DNA of 64,000 bases from Cordilura impudica. Its lineage: Eukaryota; Arthropoda; Insecta; Diptera; Scathophagidae. The DNA is taken from assembly GCA_963682025.1 (NCBI GenBank), contig OY821522.1, positions 26,241,652-26,305,651 on the forward strand, written 5' to 3'. Each line of letters opens with the position of its first letter. Positions within the stretch are counted from its first letter, which is position 1. Position numbers and translations under genes: made by a program. This document shows, one piece after another, positions 11,011 through 21,617 of the stretch. The notes beneath the pieces were generated by a model. It worked only from the letters and a program-made list of their open reading frames with translations. It had not been told where the DNA came from and did not search any database.

Positions 11011-11501
11011 CTTAGGAGGTTTCGAAGAAGTGTTTGACCGATAAGAATATAAAAGAACGTTATGGTCACCTTTAGACTCCCGGCACTTAAAGGTGCTCAC
11101 GCAATCTTTAGCCATATGGGAGTTAGCTAAACAGCGAGAGCAGTAGTGGTGAAGAACTACCATATGATGTTTTTACTCGTGACTCACCTTTCGGAAGACC
11201 GGACACGAACGTAGAGGATGTTTCTTCGGCCAAACTCTGCAACGTCGATTAGTTGAATCAATTATTTTTAATATTTTATTTTTGCTATTCGCGCCCGCAT
11301 TTTCGAAGATTTCGGCAAAGGTTCGGAGATCGGTGTTGGTGTTGCGATAGTTTCAGGCGCAACAGTCGAAGGAGGCACACCAACAGGTGCAGGTGCATCT
11401 ATGGAAGTAGGCGTCGATAAATTAGCTTCTAGAGGAGCAGTCATAGCGGTTGCAGGTGCTAATGATTCCGCTGCACTCATTTCTTCTTCATAATCGTCCA
11501 A
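11011..11501 (-). pseudogene. BEL/Pao open frame with Pro/Ala/Thr-rich N-part and zinc knuckle
   Basis: A minus-strand frame opens with Met at 11501: acidic start (MDDYEEEM), then about 60 residues rich in Ala, Pro and Thr. After a stop and frame change, 11163-11016 reads HHYCSRCLANSHMAKDC, followed by FKCRESKGDHN, a double Cys/His knuckle of the BEL/Pao type. It starts about 85 bp after the integrase stop at 11584, so the knuckle protein lies downstream of pol rather than upstream as in the usual gag. It may be a third open frame of this element, or the gag of a second copy. Transib interrupts it at 11010. Confidence 0.6.
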
Positions 11502-11583
11502 GATAGCATTATCAAAAAATGTGGTAATGCGTCCATAATTCTAAAAAATAACAAGTTAACGACGATGAAGAAAATTACTATTA

Positions 11584-12367
11584 TTAAGCAGTCAAAAGAC
11601 CCAGCTTTGCGATATGTCGTCTTACAATTCCATTCGCAGTGCGTATGTCTACCACCTTAACATGTCCGTCACTACTTGACTTTCTCGATGATACCTAATC
11701 TCCACGACGTTGGAGGTTATTGTTCGTGACGAATCACGACCAAATCATTTTCCTGTATATTACGATTGGGATGTTGCCATTTAAAATGTTTATTCAAGAT
11801 CGTTAAATATTCGTCTTTCCACCGTTGTCAGAAATTCTGAGAAATAGCCTTCATTTTTCGAAACCGATTAAGTAAACCAATAGGCGATTCGTCAATCTTC
11901 GGTTCCAGGGGAGCAATTATTGGGGAGCCGATTAAAAAGTGACCGGGGGTCAACGCAACCGGTTCCTGAGGATTGTCGGTCATAGGGTAAAGAGGACGCG
12001 AATTAAGGCACGCTTCTATTCTCGTAAGAACCTTCGATTTATATAATTGCGCTTCTTTTCGAAAATGAAGTTTTCGGCTTCCCAGAGGCCACGGAACACC
12101 TGCAGGGATAAAACGCCAGCTGAGACTTCTTATACCACAGGTGGAAGAAACAGTGGTTTGACATTCCCTTAGATAAATACGAAAATATTTTTCCAATTCT
12201 AATAACGCCCCCACAAAGTTAGTACCATTGCCATAAGAAATAGTACCCGGACATCCTCAACGTGATATAAATCTGTGAAATGCCGATGAATATGTAGCCG
12301 CAGACAAATCTGATGTTGCTTCCAAATAATTGCTTTCGTAGAAAAGCATACAAAAATACAAACGTAG
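11584..12367 (-). pseudogene. BEL/Pao integrase, core and C-terminal part
   Basis: On the minus strand the frame starts inside the integrase core (KAIHLEATSDL, then NGTNFVGALLELEKYF with a stop in between) and continues through IEACLNSRPLYPMT and LTPGHFLIGSP to a C-terminal domain (DLVVIRHEQ near 11745, DIRTANGIVRRHIAKLGLL near 11620) ending at 11584. These are signature BEL/Pao integrase blocks; the enzyme would insert element cDNA into the host genome. At least one in-frame stop and a frame change near 11820 break it. The N-terminal part lies at 20029-20690, displaced by the LINE insertion. Confidence 0.85.
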
Positions 12368-12586
12368 TAATTTTCATTTTCATTTCATTTATTTAAGTCA
12401 ATGGAACATGATTTCCTTACAGACTATGATTAAAATAATTACATATGTATTAATTTATGTACAAAAATTTACAAATTAAATAATGTAAAGAGGAGTAATT
12501 TAAAACAATCTTTTGATGTACAAAACTCTTAGCTGGTTTGGCATTCCATTTAAAGCTATTTCATTAATAGCATTTATATCGACACA
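12368..12586 (-). other. 3' untranslated end and tail of the jockey-like LINE
   Basis: AT-rich sequence that continues the LINE beyond the errantivirus insertion. The stop codon of the reverse transcriptase frame falls about 30 bases from the junction, and the tail of TGAAA/ATGAAA repeats ends at 12368. Confidence 0.65.
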
Positions 12587-12590
12587 CGCG
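12587..12590. other. Target-site duplication CGCG of errantivirus copy 1, left
   Basis: CGCG precedes the 5' LTR and recurs at 18973-18976 after the 3' LTR. Four-base duplications are normal for errantiviruses. Confidence 0.85.
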
Positions 12591-13117
12591 AGTTACGTAT
12601 GTACTTCCACATACCCAACAAAAGCACACATATATAGACAACGTCGAAGAAATAATCAAAAAATACATTAACAAAAATTCGAGCAAACGACACCTGTAAA
12701 TTCACACAACAAAAAAATAGGAATAAGTCATTGCCACAAAACAATGACGAAATGTTTGTTCAAGGCCTATGTGAATGTACAAGAGTCGTTGCTCTGATTG
12801 TGAAATGTTGGAATCATCAAATTGCGTTTTGCTATAGTTAAATGCAATTTTGTTGAAATATTTGACCAAAATAAATATTAAAATTTAAACTAAAGCAATG
12901 ATTGCCCAATAATGCTTTCTTTTTGAAATAAAGAAAAGAATTGTTGATTGCACAACAATGTTTTGTCGACTCATGAATATATGTATGAAAATAATCGAAT
13001 TCTGAAGTTTGGCATAAAATAAAGAAATATTTTTAAGTTAGTCTTAAGACCATCAATCATTAATTAAGTCACTAAATTTTTTAAAAAATTAAAGGAGTGA
13101 TATTTTGATTTTTAACT
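12591..13117 (+). repeat. 5' LTR of errantivirus copy 1 (527 bp)
   Basis: Begins AGTTACGTATG and ends TTTTTAACT, the AGTTA/TAACT-type ends of errantivirus LTRs. It matches 36212-36735, 42977-43500 and 18473-18972 with few differences. Confidence 0.92.
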
Positions 13118-13135
13118 GGCGCAGTCGGGTAAAAC
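13118..13135 (+). other. Primer-binding site, tRNA-Ser type
   Basis: GGCGCAGTCGGGTAAAAC directly follows the LTR, like the tRNA-Ser primer sites of the 17.6/297/ZAM branch of fly errantiviruses. The same site follows the 5' LTR of copy 2 at 36736. Confidence 0.8.
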
Positions 13136-13180
13136 CATATTCCAAATAAAATACTACGTACATTAAGGGACTTGTGTAGT

Positions 13181-13480
13181 GTTGAACAATATATTAAAGT
13201 ACAAAGAGTTAATTAAAGAACATAAATACATAGTGATGAACAAAAAAATTAAAGTACAAAAAATTAATTAAAGAACATAAATACATAGTGTTGAACAATA
13301 AATTAAATAATATAAAGTACTCAAAATAAATTAAAGAACATAAATACATAGTGTAGAACAATAAATTAAATATTATAAAGTACTCAAAATTAATTAAAGA
13401 CCATAAATACATAGTAGTGAACAATAAATTAAATCACAAAATTAATTAAAGAACATAAATACATTGTGTTGAAAGCTTAA
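13181..13480 (+). repeat. Tandem repeats in the errantivirus leader
   Basis: The phrase ACATAAATACATAGTG recurs near 13218, 13275, 13337, 13401 and 13454, each with ACAATAAATTAAA or similar. The period varies from about 54 to 64 bp. Copy 2 has only about two such units (36800-36905). A minus-strand open frame across them is a by-product. Confidence 0.8.
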
Positions 13481-13523
13481 AATAAAAAAGTTAAAAGACA
13501 GTGTAATATAAAATTAAAGAAAA

Positions 13524-16500
13524 CAAGTAAGAGTGTTAAATTCGGCTGTGCCGAATTTTTGATACCCTCCACCTCGGTTTGAGTATTGATAATAAATGTA
13601 AACAAAATATTGGAAAAATATGCATGCGTTTCCTATATGCATGCGTTTCCGGTTATATGACATAACTTCTCGTTTAATTTAGTTTTTGCTAATTAAATAA
13701 CTCGCCTTAACCTCCATTGCAAATGTAATGGTTGTGTAGGGTGGCTATATCCAATAAATCGTGCTAATTGGAGATGGCTGTATAGTTTCTTTTAACTGGC
13801 GAAATATTTTTTCATTGCGGCCATATAGGTCGGATGGTGTAACAAAATAATAACCAAAAAAAAGCTCTCTCAATTTTTTTTATTAAAATATTGCCATATT
13901 TGGAAAACATAGAGAATAAATTTATAATAATAAATAATTAAATTAGGGATGCCAAACGCAAAAAACCAAATGTCCCAAACATTTTAAATAAACTAATTTG
14001 TTATCTTTATTTTCTGAAAAACTTCAAATATTCATCCAAAAAAAAAATTGTGAAAAATAATATATGTATAAATAACATTCTCATCAAATTGCGATTATTT
14101 ATGTAACAATTTTTATGTTCGCAATTCTTAAATATTATTTGAGGTTTTCTAAAAATCACTGAATTTAAATAAATGTTTTCTGTAGTGCGAATTCAACGAT
14201 CCGACAGAATTTCAAAGATCCGACAATCGTAAAATATATCGACAGCTATTGTTGTTTGCACTGAGGATTAAGTGATTCACTAAATACACACATCTTAACG
14301 ACAGTCGATAAATCTATTTTTCTATTTATTTAAATTGTAAACGAGTGGCATCTCTGTTAAAATAAGCAAAAAACACAAAGAAGAATAGAAAAAACAAATT
14401 ACTTCGTGTTTGACAGGATGATTTTATGTTTATGTTTAATATCTCTATTTTTTTACTAATATTTCTGTTTATTTATTTGAAAATGAAATAATGAATTGAA
14501 TATGCTATTTAATTTTTTTATGTATATAAAAACGTTTTTTAATAGAAGCAAAATATTTTCACTATTTTATGATTTTTATTTATGTATGACGACATTTCAA
14601 CCTAAAAATTTAAGTTTTTATCGATTCAATAAACAACACAAAAATGGTTGTCGTTTACATAACAACAACAGCTAACTTTAACAATAGCGAATATCGTTTA
14701 AAAATTTTACTGATAATTTTGCTTTTCTTTTTTAACGATTCGACAATCGTTAAAAGAAGTTACTGAAAAGCTATTAATTTCTCCTGAATGCCAATATTTT
14801 TTTTTAATGTAAACATTTTTTAAATGTAAACATATGTGGTGTTTGTTTTGAAATTTCAATTTGTGTTTAACGAATAAAATTTATATGTATATTAAAGATG
14901 CAATTGATGTCTTCTAAATTTAAAATTATTATTTCCGACGTTTTGATATGATTTTCTGAAATTCAGTTAATATTTTCTAATTTATAATTGGAAATTTTAA
15001 TTCCAGTTTTTAGAATTGATATTTTCTTAAATTTGAATGGAAAATTTAAAAAGTGCAATTTTGTATTTATGTGAATAATAATGCTTAAGTAATTATAAAC
15101 AATTTTTAAAAATTAGATGTAATCGAAATCAGATATTTTATAGGTAAAGCAGAATAATAATTCTATATAACTATGTAGAACTTTTTTGAAAGCAAAAAAC
15201 TCATTGATAATTCGGTAACTCTATTTTGTAAAGACAACAAAAAGTTAATATGCCAAACTTATGTTCATATTTATAAAAGAATAATGAAAAAACGTATGAA
15301 ATAAAATACCAGCCCGTGTATACTCTTAACATTGTTATGTATAATATCTATTTGAAAATATTGACCTTCATGTTAAAATAGAAATAACTATTGCAAAGCT
15401 AATTAGAACAAAAATTGTGGCGCCATCTATTGTGGCATAGTCACGCTGAGCAAAATGAAGTGACACTCTGTTAATGCAAAAGAAATGTATTTTCCCCACA
15501 ACAAAATATTGCAGAATTTTATGTAAATAAAATAATATGCCGATTTATTTCCAACATGCAGTTATTATGGATATACATATATAGAATATATGTATATTAT
15601 TTGTATTATTTAATATGTGTATGTATGTATGTATATGTAAATATTACACACATAAAATACAACATCAAACGTTATTTTTGTGTTTTTCTCTTTTAATAAA
15701 TTAATACATAAAATTTTTTTTTGCTAAATTTACATTGTTTTCTTTTTATTAACAACTAGGTATTTTAGCATTATTTGCTTTAGATGCTGCTGAATTTTTA
15801 CTCCCTTTATATTAACTCGTAGTGTCTGCTTGTCGAAAAATTTTTGGATCGATTTGAACCCCTTTCCCGTGACCCAGTCGATCTGAAACTTTGCAGGCAG
15901 GCACGTGGCAATGACAGAAATGATCTAGTAAATTTTTTTAGTGATGCCAAAACAATGGAAACTTTTAAATTTTTCTACCAGAGTTGATAAAAAAATGTAC
16001 AAAGGGTTAGTTTTTATTATATTATTACCACAACGACCACAAAAACAACAAGTCCAGCTACGACAACAATATAACATTTAGAATAACAACAAGAACACTA
16101 TAGAAACATCATATTTTTCATTTTTTTTTTCAGAGATTTCCCTGGACCTGTTCCACCGATTTTAATGATTTTGGAAACAGAAATCTTCCCATGAATTTGG
16201 AGAATCATTCTCACTAAAAATGATCACCTTAGCTATCCTATTGAGGGCGTGATCGTGACAAGAACAACATAGAATATTATATTTTTTCAAGACTTTTTTT
16301 AGTTCTTCATTTAAATCTCGGGCCCTAATCGACCGATTTGGACGATTTTAAATAGCAAACTTTTCAGGATGTTAGTGAATCATTTTTTATGTCAGCGAGA
16401 ACCCTAGCTGCCCGATTGATGCCGCCATCGTGATTTCCACAAACGGACAGACGGGCAGATGGACAGACGGACATTGCTATATCAACTCCGGTTGTTATAA

Positions 16501-16609
16501 GGATCACAAATATATATATTTTATGGGGTCCAAATTTTTTTTTCTAATTATTACGAACGGAATGACAAACTTATATATACCCTCTGCACACTGGAGTGGA
16601 GGGTATAAA
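13524..16609 (+). mobile_element. DINE-like element inserted directly before the gag start (3086 bp)
   Basis: Copy 2 of the same errantivirus reads AAAGAAAATGAGCAGATTC without interruption (36953-36971), giving the unoccupied site. The insertion starts CAAGTAAGAGTG with head hairpin AAATTCGGC/TGT/GCCGAATTT and ends with hairpin TATACCCTC (16576-16584) / GAGGGTATA (16599-16607) plus AA. No target duplication is seen. Its tail has the GACAGACGG run (16445-16475) and the TATGGGGTCC phrase. The 2.7 kb interior is AT-rich and noncoding, with no transposase. It has no heptamer arrays, unlike the copies at the start of the window. Confidence 0.85.
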
Positions 16610-18590
16610 TGAGCAGATTCGACCAAAATAGAAATTTACCAGAAGAATCGGCCAATGAAGGACAAATGGCAGAGGTTATTAGGGCACAAGAAGATGCCAT
16701 TAACCAATTGAAAAGCCAACTACATGTTTTTCAACAACAGCATCAAGTGTTTTTGCTGGCACCCAAAGATGTCCTAACTCAATTCAGACAGCTAAAAGTT
16801 CTGGATGGCGACCATGATGTTCATGCTTTTATAGCCTCGGTGGAAGCCGTAATAGCACTATGTCCACAAGGCAATCTTCAGCTCATGAATCTAGCATTGG
16901 CGATCGTAACAATCGTAAAAATTGTTGGTGCAGTTGGGAGCTACATTAGGGAGCTAGGAACCGGCGCAACATGGAACCAAATAAAAGCTGGACTAGTAGA
17001 ATACTACAGACCGAAAACGACGTATAGTGACGTCTTCAATGAATGCAGAGATGTAAAAATTATATTGTGGATAATAATGGCTATAATGGCATTTACACCA
17101 ATTCGAGCTAATATAACGATTTACCCAATAATGGAGACAAACGGTTACGTGGAAATTATTAGCGGAAATTTTAATATTCCAATGGAATCCGATTTAATTT
17201 TGCATCAAATAGATATAGAGGAAATAAAAAATGTATTGTTATCAATGAAGAGCAATATAAGCACTTTTAGTAAAAATGAACAACATTTTATGAATAACAA
17301 AGTAGAAACATTATTAAGCAAGCTGAAGACAGTAACACCTAATGGCAGACAGAAACGAGGACTAATAAACTTGGTAGGTCATGCATATAAATATCTTTTT
17401 GGTACGATGGATAATAGGGACCAGTAAGATATCACTAATCATTTTAACACAATTGACACAAACATGCATAATTCTATAACTGGGCTAAATCAACAGATAA
17501 AAATTAATGATCATTTTAATAGAACAACACAATTAATAAAAGACACTATAACACAAAACCAAAAACAGATACTATACCACATGGAAGGAATTCATAAAAC
17601 AGTTAGAAACATATTAACAGGGAACATATATCTTGAAAGATTACTTATTTTGACAACAATTAAAAACTATATAGAACACATACAAAGCTATATTACAACA
17701 GCACAAAATAGGATTAGCGATGCAAGTATTTTAACAAAACAAAAAATAGATGATTACGAACTTGATATAAGAAAAATTCAATATTTAAGAACAGCAATCC
17801 TCGAAAAAAACTAATGAATTTATTTTTGTAATTAAGGTTCCAAAAACATTTAAAATTATAGAAATAATGACTATTATACCCGTACCATATTTTAATAAGG
17901 AAATAGAAGCTGAAATTGAAAATATATTCCATTACAATAATAATACATATACATATATGAAAGATAAATATATTAATGAATGTAAACTATCAAATCTTTG
18001 TACACAAGAAAAAACATGTAAACTGGTTACAAATTATAATACCGAAATCATAAATATTAATGACCAAACAATTGTGGTCAAGAATGCAGAGAATGAGTCT
18101 ATTACAAGTAATTATAATAACACAGAAAATGTTCTAAATGGAAATATTTTAGTACACTACAATAACTGCTCATTAAAAATAGGAAACCAAAAATTTTCAG
18201 ATAAAAACAATATATATTTAGATAAAATAATCGTTCCAAAATTTCAAAATGTAACATTTAATACAACACTTACAATGGAGGAAGTGAAACTAACGACAAT
18301 ACAAAATTTAAAAGAAATAGAAGAAATAAAATATAATAATAAAATTTATAACCTATAGCGTACCACCTTTTATATTAGCAACAGTAGTAATAATATTAAT
18401 AATAATATTGCATGATAGACGCAAAATGTCAAATGGAAGAATTCGGGAGGATCCTTCATCTAATGGGGGAGGAGTTACGTATGTACTTCCACATACCCAA
18501 CAAAACCCCACAAATATAGACAACGTCGAAGAAATAATCAAAAAATACATTAACAAAAATTCGAGCCAACGACACCTGTAAATTCACACA
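16609..18590 (+). pseudogene. Gag N-terminus joined to Env by splicing, with later breaks
   Basis: The frame opens MSRFDQNRN at 16609. About 150 Gag residues (16609-17058; Gln-rich segment, then a conserved capsid-like block) run in frame into Env at 17059. Env starts with a hydrophobic segment resembling a signal peptide (about 17060-17110). A furin-type site RQKR followed by GLINLVG lies near 17350-17375, as in fly errantivirus Env. A nonsense change at 17425 (GAA in copy 2, TAA here) ends the first frame. A frame break near 17800 and a one-base insertion near 18350 follow. A transmembrane stretch lies at about 18355-18410 and the C-terminus runs into the 3' LTR. A functional protein is not encoded. 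Confidence 0.85.
18465..18472 (+). other. Polypurine tract of copy 1
   Basis: GGGGGAGG immediately upstream of the 3' LTR, the usual plus-strand priming site. The same tract is at 42969-42976 in copy 2. Confidence 0.85.
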
Positions 18591-18972
18591 ACAAAAAAAT
18601 AGGAATAAGTCATTGCCACAAAACAATGACGAAATGGTTTGTTCAAGGCCTATGTGAATGTACAAGAGTCGTTGCTCTGATTGTGAAATGGAATCATCAA
18701 ATTGCGTTTTGCTATAGTTAAATGCAATTTTGTTGAAATATTAAACCAACATAAATATTAAAATTTAAACTAAAGCATTGATTGCCCAATAATGCTTTAT
18801 TTTTAAAATAAAGAAAAGAATTGTTGATCGCACAATAATGTTTTGTCGACTCAATTCTGAAGTTTGGCATAAAATAAACAAATATTTTTAAGTTAGTCTT
18901 AAGACCATCAATCATTAATAAAGTCACTAAATTTTTAAAAAAATTAAAGGAGTGATATTTTGATTTTTAACT
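18473..18972 (+). repeat. 3' LTR of errantivirus copy 1 (500 bp)
   Basis: Same ends as the 5' LTR, but shorter. A deletion of about 25 bp near 18850 removes the ATGAATATATG segment present in the other three LTRs, and there are a few substitutions. The divergence from the 5' LTR shows the insertion is not brand new. Confidence 0.92.
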
Positions 18973-20028
18973 CGCGCGATTTGAAGTACTGTTTTGGGCA
19001 AAGTTTGTGCGATAGCATGGAACATAAAAAATATTATGGTGACGAAGTACTCTACGTGGAACATACAATTTTATTTGCAATAACAAATCTGGACAGTCGA
19101 TACCACCAGTAACTATATCAAAGACAAATAGTGCATCTTGAAATCTATGATGATATTCTAATGTTTCGAGACCTAATAATAAACCTTTTGATCTACATAT
19201 AAGAGGGAATAGGATCAACAAACTAGAATGATGAAAGTACGTACTTGAGGGAAATACGCTGCACTCTCTCAATACGAGAGATGTATATTCCACAATGTGG
19301 GCTCCAAACAGCAGCAGCATATTCTAACTTTGATCTGACGTATATAACAGTCTAAACGTACATGGATCATAAAAGTCAGAACAGCTCTTTCTTATAACCG
19401 CAAGTATGACATAAGCTCTTGGAACAATATAATTAATATGTGGAATGAAAGACATTGTTGAGTCAAAAACAACACCTAGATCAATTGTTGAGTCTGCCGT
19501 TTTCAATTTATAATATCCAATTTTGAAGACCGATTGAATTGGGTTTCTAGATCTGGTGAAGGAGATATGAAGGCATTTATCCCGATTTAACTGAATGTTA
19601 TTGAATAAACACCATTTGTGCAGGTTGTCCAAATCATTTTAAAGGCTTAATACATCATTAATGGAATTTATTTTATTATATATTTTTAAGTCATCAGCAT
19701 ATAACAAATAATTTACATTAGAATAACAACTTGATACATCATTTATGAAAAAAAAAAAAAAAACAGCGGACTTAAGATGCTACCTGGAGGGACGCCTGAT
19801 ACTCGTCATATGGCGAAGATTCATAACCTTCAACGCCTACTCTACACATTATATTTGATAGATATGACTTTATCCAGATTAAGAAATTTGAATGGAAACC
19901 CATCCCTTGCAACTTAGAATAGAGAATATCTAAGGATACCTTATCAAAAGCCTTAGAGAAATCAGTATAAATGACCTCAACTTTTTGCCTAATTCTAAAG
20001 CTGATAAACAATACTCACTAAAAACTGT
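18973..20028 (-). pseudogene. Reverse transcriptase C-terminal part of the jockey-like LINE
   Basis: Minus-strand pieces show the RT motif VIYTDFSKAFDKV (about 19960), PPGSILSP (about 19780) and YADDLKIYNKI (about 19700), then the thumb region LHKWCLFNNIQLNRDKC (about 19600), with frames changing at 19770 and 19320. The protein ends YRTNFAQNSTSNR next to the errantivirus, and the last residues lie across the insertion at 12590, matching the HRTNYGxNEP-type end of jockey proteins. A run of 15 A at about 19749 disrupts the frame. The role would be target-primed reverse transcription. Confidence 0.8.
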
Positions 20029-20690
20029 TAGGTTTGTGATAGTTGACAAGCCCTGCCAGTAAAATTCTTAATGCTAAAGGGGCCTGCAAAGTCAACACCA
20101 GCTGTAGTAAATTTCCTATCAAGAGTAGTTCTTTCAGGCGGAGTGCAGCCATAATTTGACTACAAGACCGTTTTTTGTCGATAATGCACCGATCAACGGA
20201 TTTTTTATTTTAAACGTGGAACCCAATATTCAATGCGAAGTATTCGCAGCATTAATTGATTTCCACCGTGAATGTAAATCAAATGAACAAATTCTGTCAA
20301 AAGTAGAGTGAATCTGCTGAAATATGGTAAGACAATCGGATGTTGTTCAGTATAGGATTAATATGGTGATTTAATCAAACGACCTATCAGCCTTATAACA
20401 CCCTCTTTATCGATGAATAGATTCAAAGGAATCAAAAAAAATTTTGAATTTAAAGGTTTCTTTTCCAAGAGACATTTGTATTCATCTGCAAAATGATGGG
20501 TCTGAGCAACAATAGCTAAACGTAATTTAGCTCTTTTAACCTCACAACTAGTAAGAGCCACATTGAAATGACACGCGATCAAACCACAGTTTAGTCGTGA
20601 GAACACAGTTAATTTGTTACATGCAGTCAGAATTCTTGCTAACTGCACCTGGGTCAACAATCTAGATTCGCTGGGAATATTCTTCCCATC
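20029..20690 (-). pseudogene. BEL/Pao pol fragment: integrase N-terminal region
   Basis: The minus-strand frame holds QTHHFADEYKCLL and LIPLNLFIDKEGVIRLIGRL (20358-20530), then HLIYIHGGNQLMLRILRIEYW (about 20230-20295), an HH-type zinc-binding block, and PPERTTLDRKFTTAGVDFAGPF (about 20070-20140), where the integrase core starts. It continues at 12367 once the LINE is removed. Stops and a frame change at 20357 break it. Its upstream end merges with the LTR-like sequence of the next element near 20690. Confidence 0.85.
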
Positions 20691-20699
20691 ACTCGTTAC

Positions 20700-20990
20700 A
20701 ATTCAACAAACCAACCTTTGTCAAACAGCGCACGTGCAACTAAGCAAAGTTCTCACCATTCATCAAATTAACAATACTAACACCAGTCAACCAACGCAAG
20801 TAAAAATAAGCAACAGCAGGAAGCATCATCAACTTGTGCCCTTTTATGGAAACCATTTATAAAGGGTATAATGAGTAATAATTAGTTTAGTCCTATTTTT
20901 AATTTTAAACAATAAAGAGCGCATAGCACTTATAAAATATTTTCAATTTGTTTTCTTTAAAAAGGCACATATTGCCCAAGAAACAATAAT
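20700..20990 (+). repeat. Right part of a 5' LTR, gypsy-type element
   Basis: LTR-like sequence directly upstream of a tRNA-Lys-type primer site. It has a TATAAAGGGTATAATG stretch (about 20860) and AATAAAGAGC (about 20911). The left border is unclear because it meets the BEL/Pao fragment. I could not find a matching 3' LTR. Confidence 0.5.
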
Positions 20991-21008
20991 TGGCGCCCAA
21001 CGTGGGGC
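20991..21008 (+). other. Primer-binding site, tRNA-Lys type
   Basis: TGGCGCCCAACGTGGGGC. This 18-base type complementary to tRNA-Lys occurs in gypsy-group elements such as Osvaldo. It fixes the LTR end at 20990. Confidence 0.8.
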
Positions 21009-21617
21009 CTGCAAAATAAAAGAAGTGGATCCTTTTAAAATATTATGAAAAATTAAATTTTTACAATTTGAAAGATAATAATAAATTTCTTATTTGAACT
21101 GTGAAATATTGTGAAAAATTAATTTTTTTTTCATCTAAAAATAAAAGTTTTTTATTTAACTGAACTGTGAAATATTATGAAAATTTAAATAATAATAAAT
21201 TTCTTATTTGAACTGTATTATTTGAACATATTATGAAAAATTGAATTTTTACAAATCAAGAATAAAGAAGATAATAATAAAAAAATAGAAATAAAAAAAA
21301 ACCAAAAAAGCAATTTTAAACTAAAAACATTTTTTAAAATTTTTTTTTTGGAAAACACACCAGATTTCAACTATAGTCAACGGAAACCAGCTCTACAGAA
21401 CTCAAATCTACTCCAAAGACATCAACACTACGGAAGAATGATCCTCAAGTAAGCCAATTATCATTAATTTTGTGTTTGTTATTTAAGTACTAGTATTTTT
21501 TATGGTTTAATTTAATTCGATTATGTTCAAAGGTTCCATGTTTTTTGAGTTTAATTAATAAAAAGCTTTGAATCATAGTAATTTTTTGATTAAATTTAAT
21601 ATTTTTGTAATTCGGTG
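21009..21617 (+). other. AT-rich leader of the gypsy-type element
   Basis: Untranslated leader. GAACTGTGAAATATTATGAAAAATT-like units recur about every 70-80 bp between 21030 and 21250. No open frame. It runs into the assembly gap. Confidence 0.55.

Larger units (their letters stand above)
12591..18972 (+). mobile_element. Errantivirus copy 1: integrated copy of a spliced env RNA
   Basis: Two LTRs (12591-13117 and 18473-18972), a tRNA-Ser-type primer site, a polypurine tract and a 4-bp duplication mark a normal reverse-transcription and integration product. Without its 3086-bp DINE-like insertion it is only 3296 bp. Compared with copy 2 it lacks exactly 37410-40931, which begins GTAAGC and ends TTACAG; the exons join at 17058/17059 with no extra or missing base. 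The rest of gag and all of pol are therefore absent. The simplest reading is retrotransposition of the subgenomic env message. It would depend on a helper for Gag and Pol. Confidence 0.9.
12368..20028 (-). mobile_element. Jockey-like LINE, 5'-truncated, split by an errantivirus
   Basis: On the minus strand the LINE starts at about 20028 within reverse transcriptase and ends at 12368 with a simple tail (AAATGAAATGAAAATGAAAA). It lies inside the BEL/Pao integrase. Removing it with one copy of a shared CTA restores the integrase frame between GRACQLSQ and YVCIFVCFSTKA. Errantivirus copy 1 (12591-18972, plus 4-bp duplication) splits the LINE close to its stop codon. Five-prime truncation is normal for LINEs. 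Confidence 0.8.

Noticed and set aside
13209..13424. Minus-strand 71-codon open frame
   Set aside because: By-product of the errantivirus leader tandem repeats.
17059..17059. Simple deletion as the origin of copy 1
   Set aside because: The junction coincides to the base with GT-AG splice signals at both ends, and the LTRs and target duplication are intact; splicing before integration explains this better.
20614..20862. Plus-strand 82-codon open frame
   Set aside because: Opposite strand of the BEL/Pao fragment and the LTR-like region; no motif.
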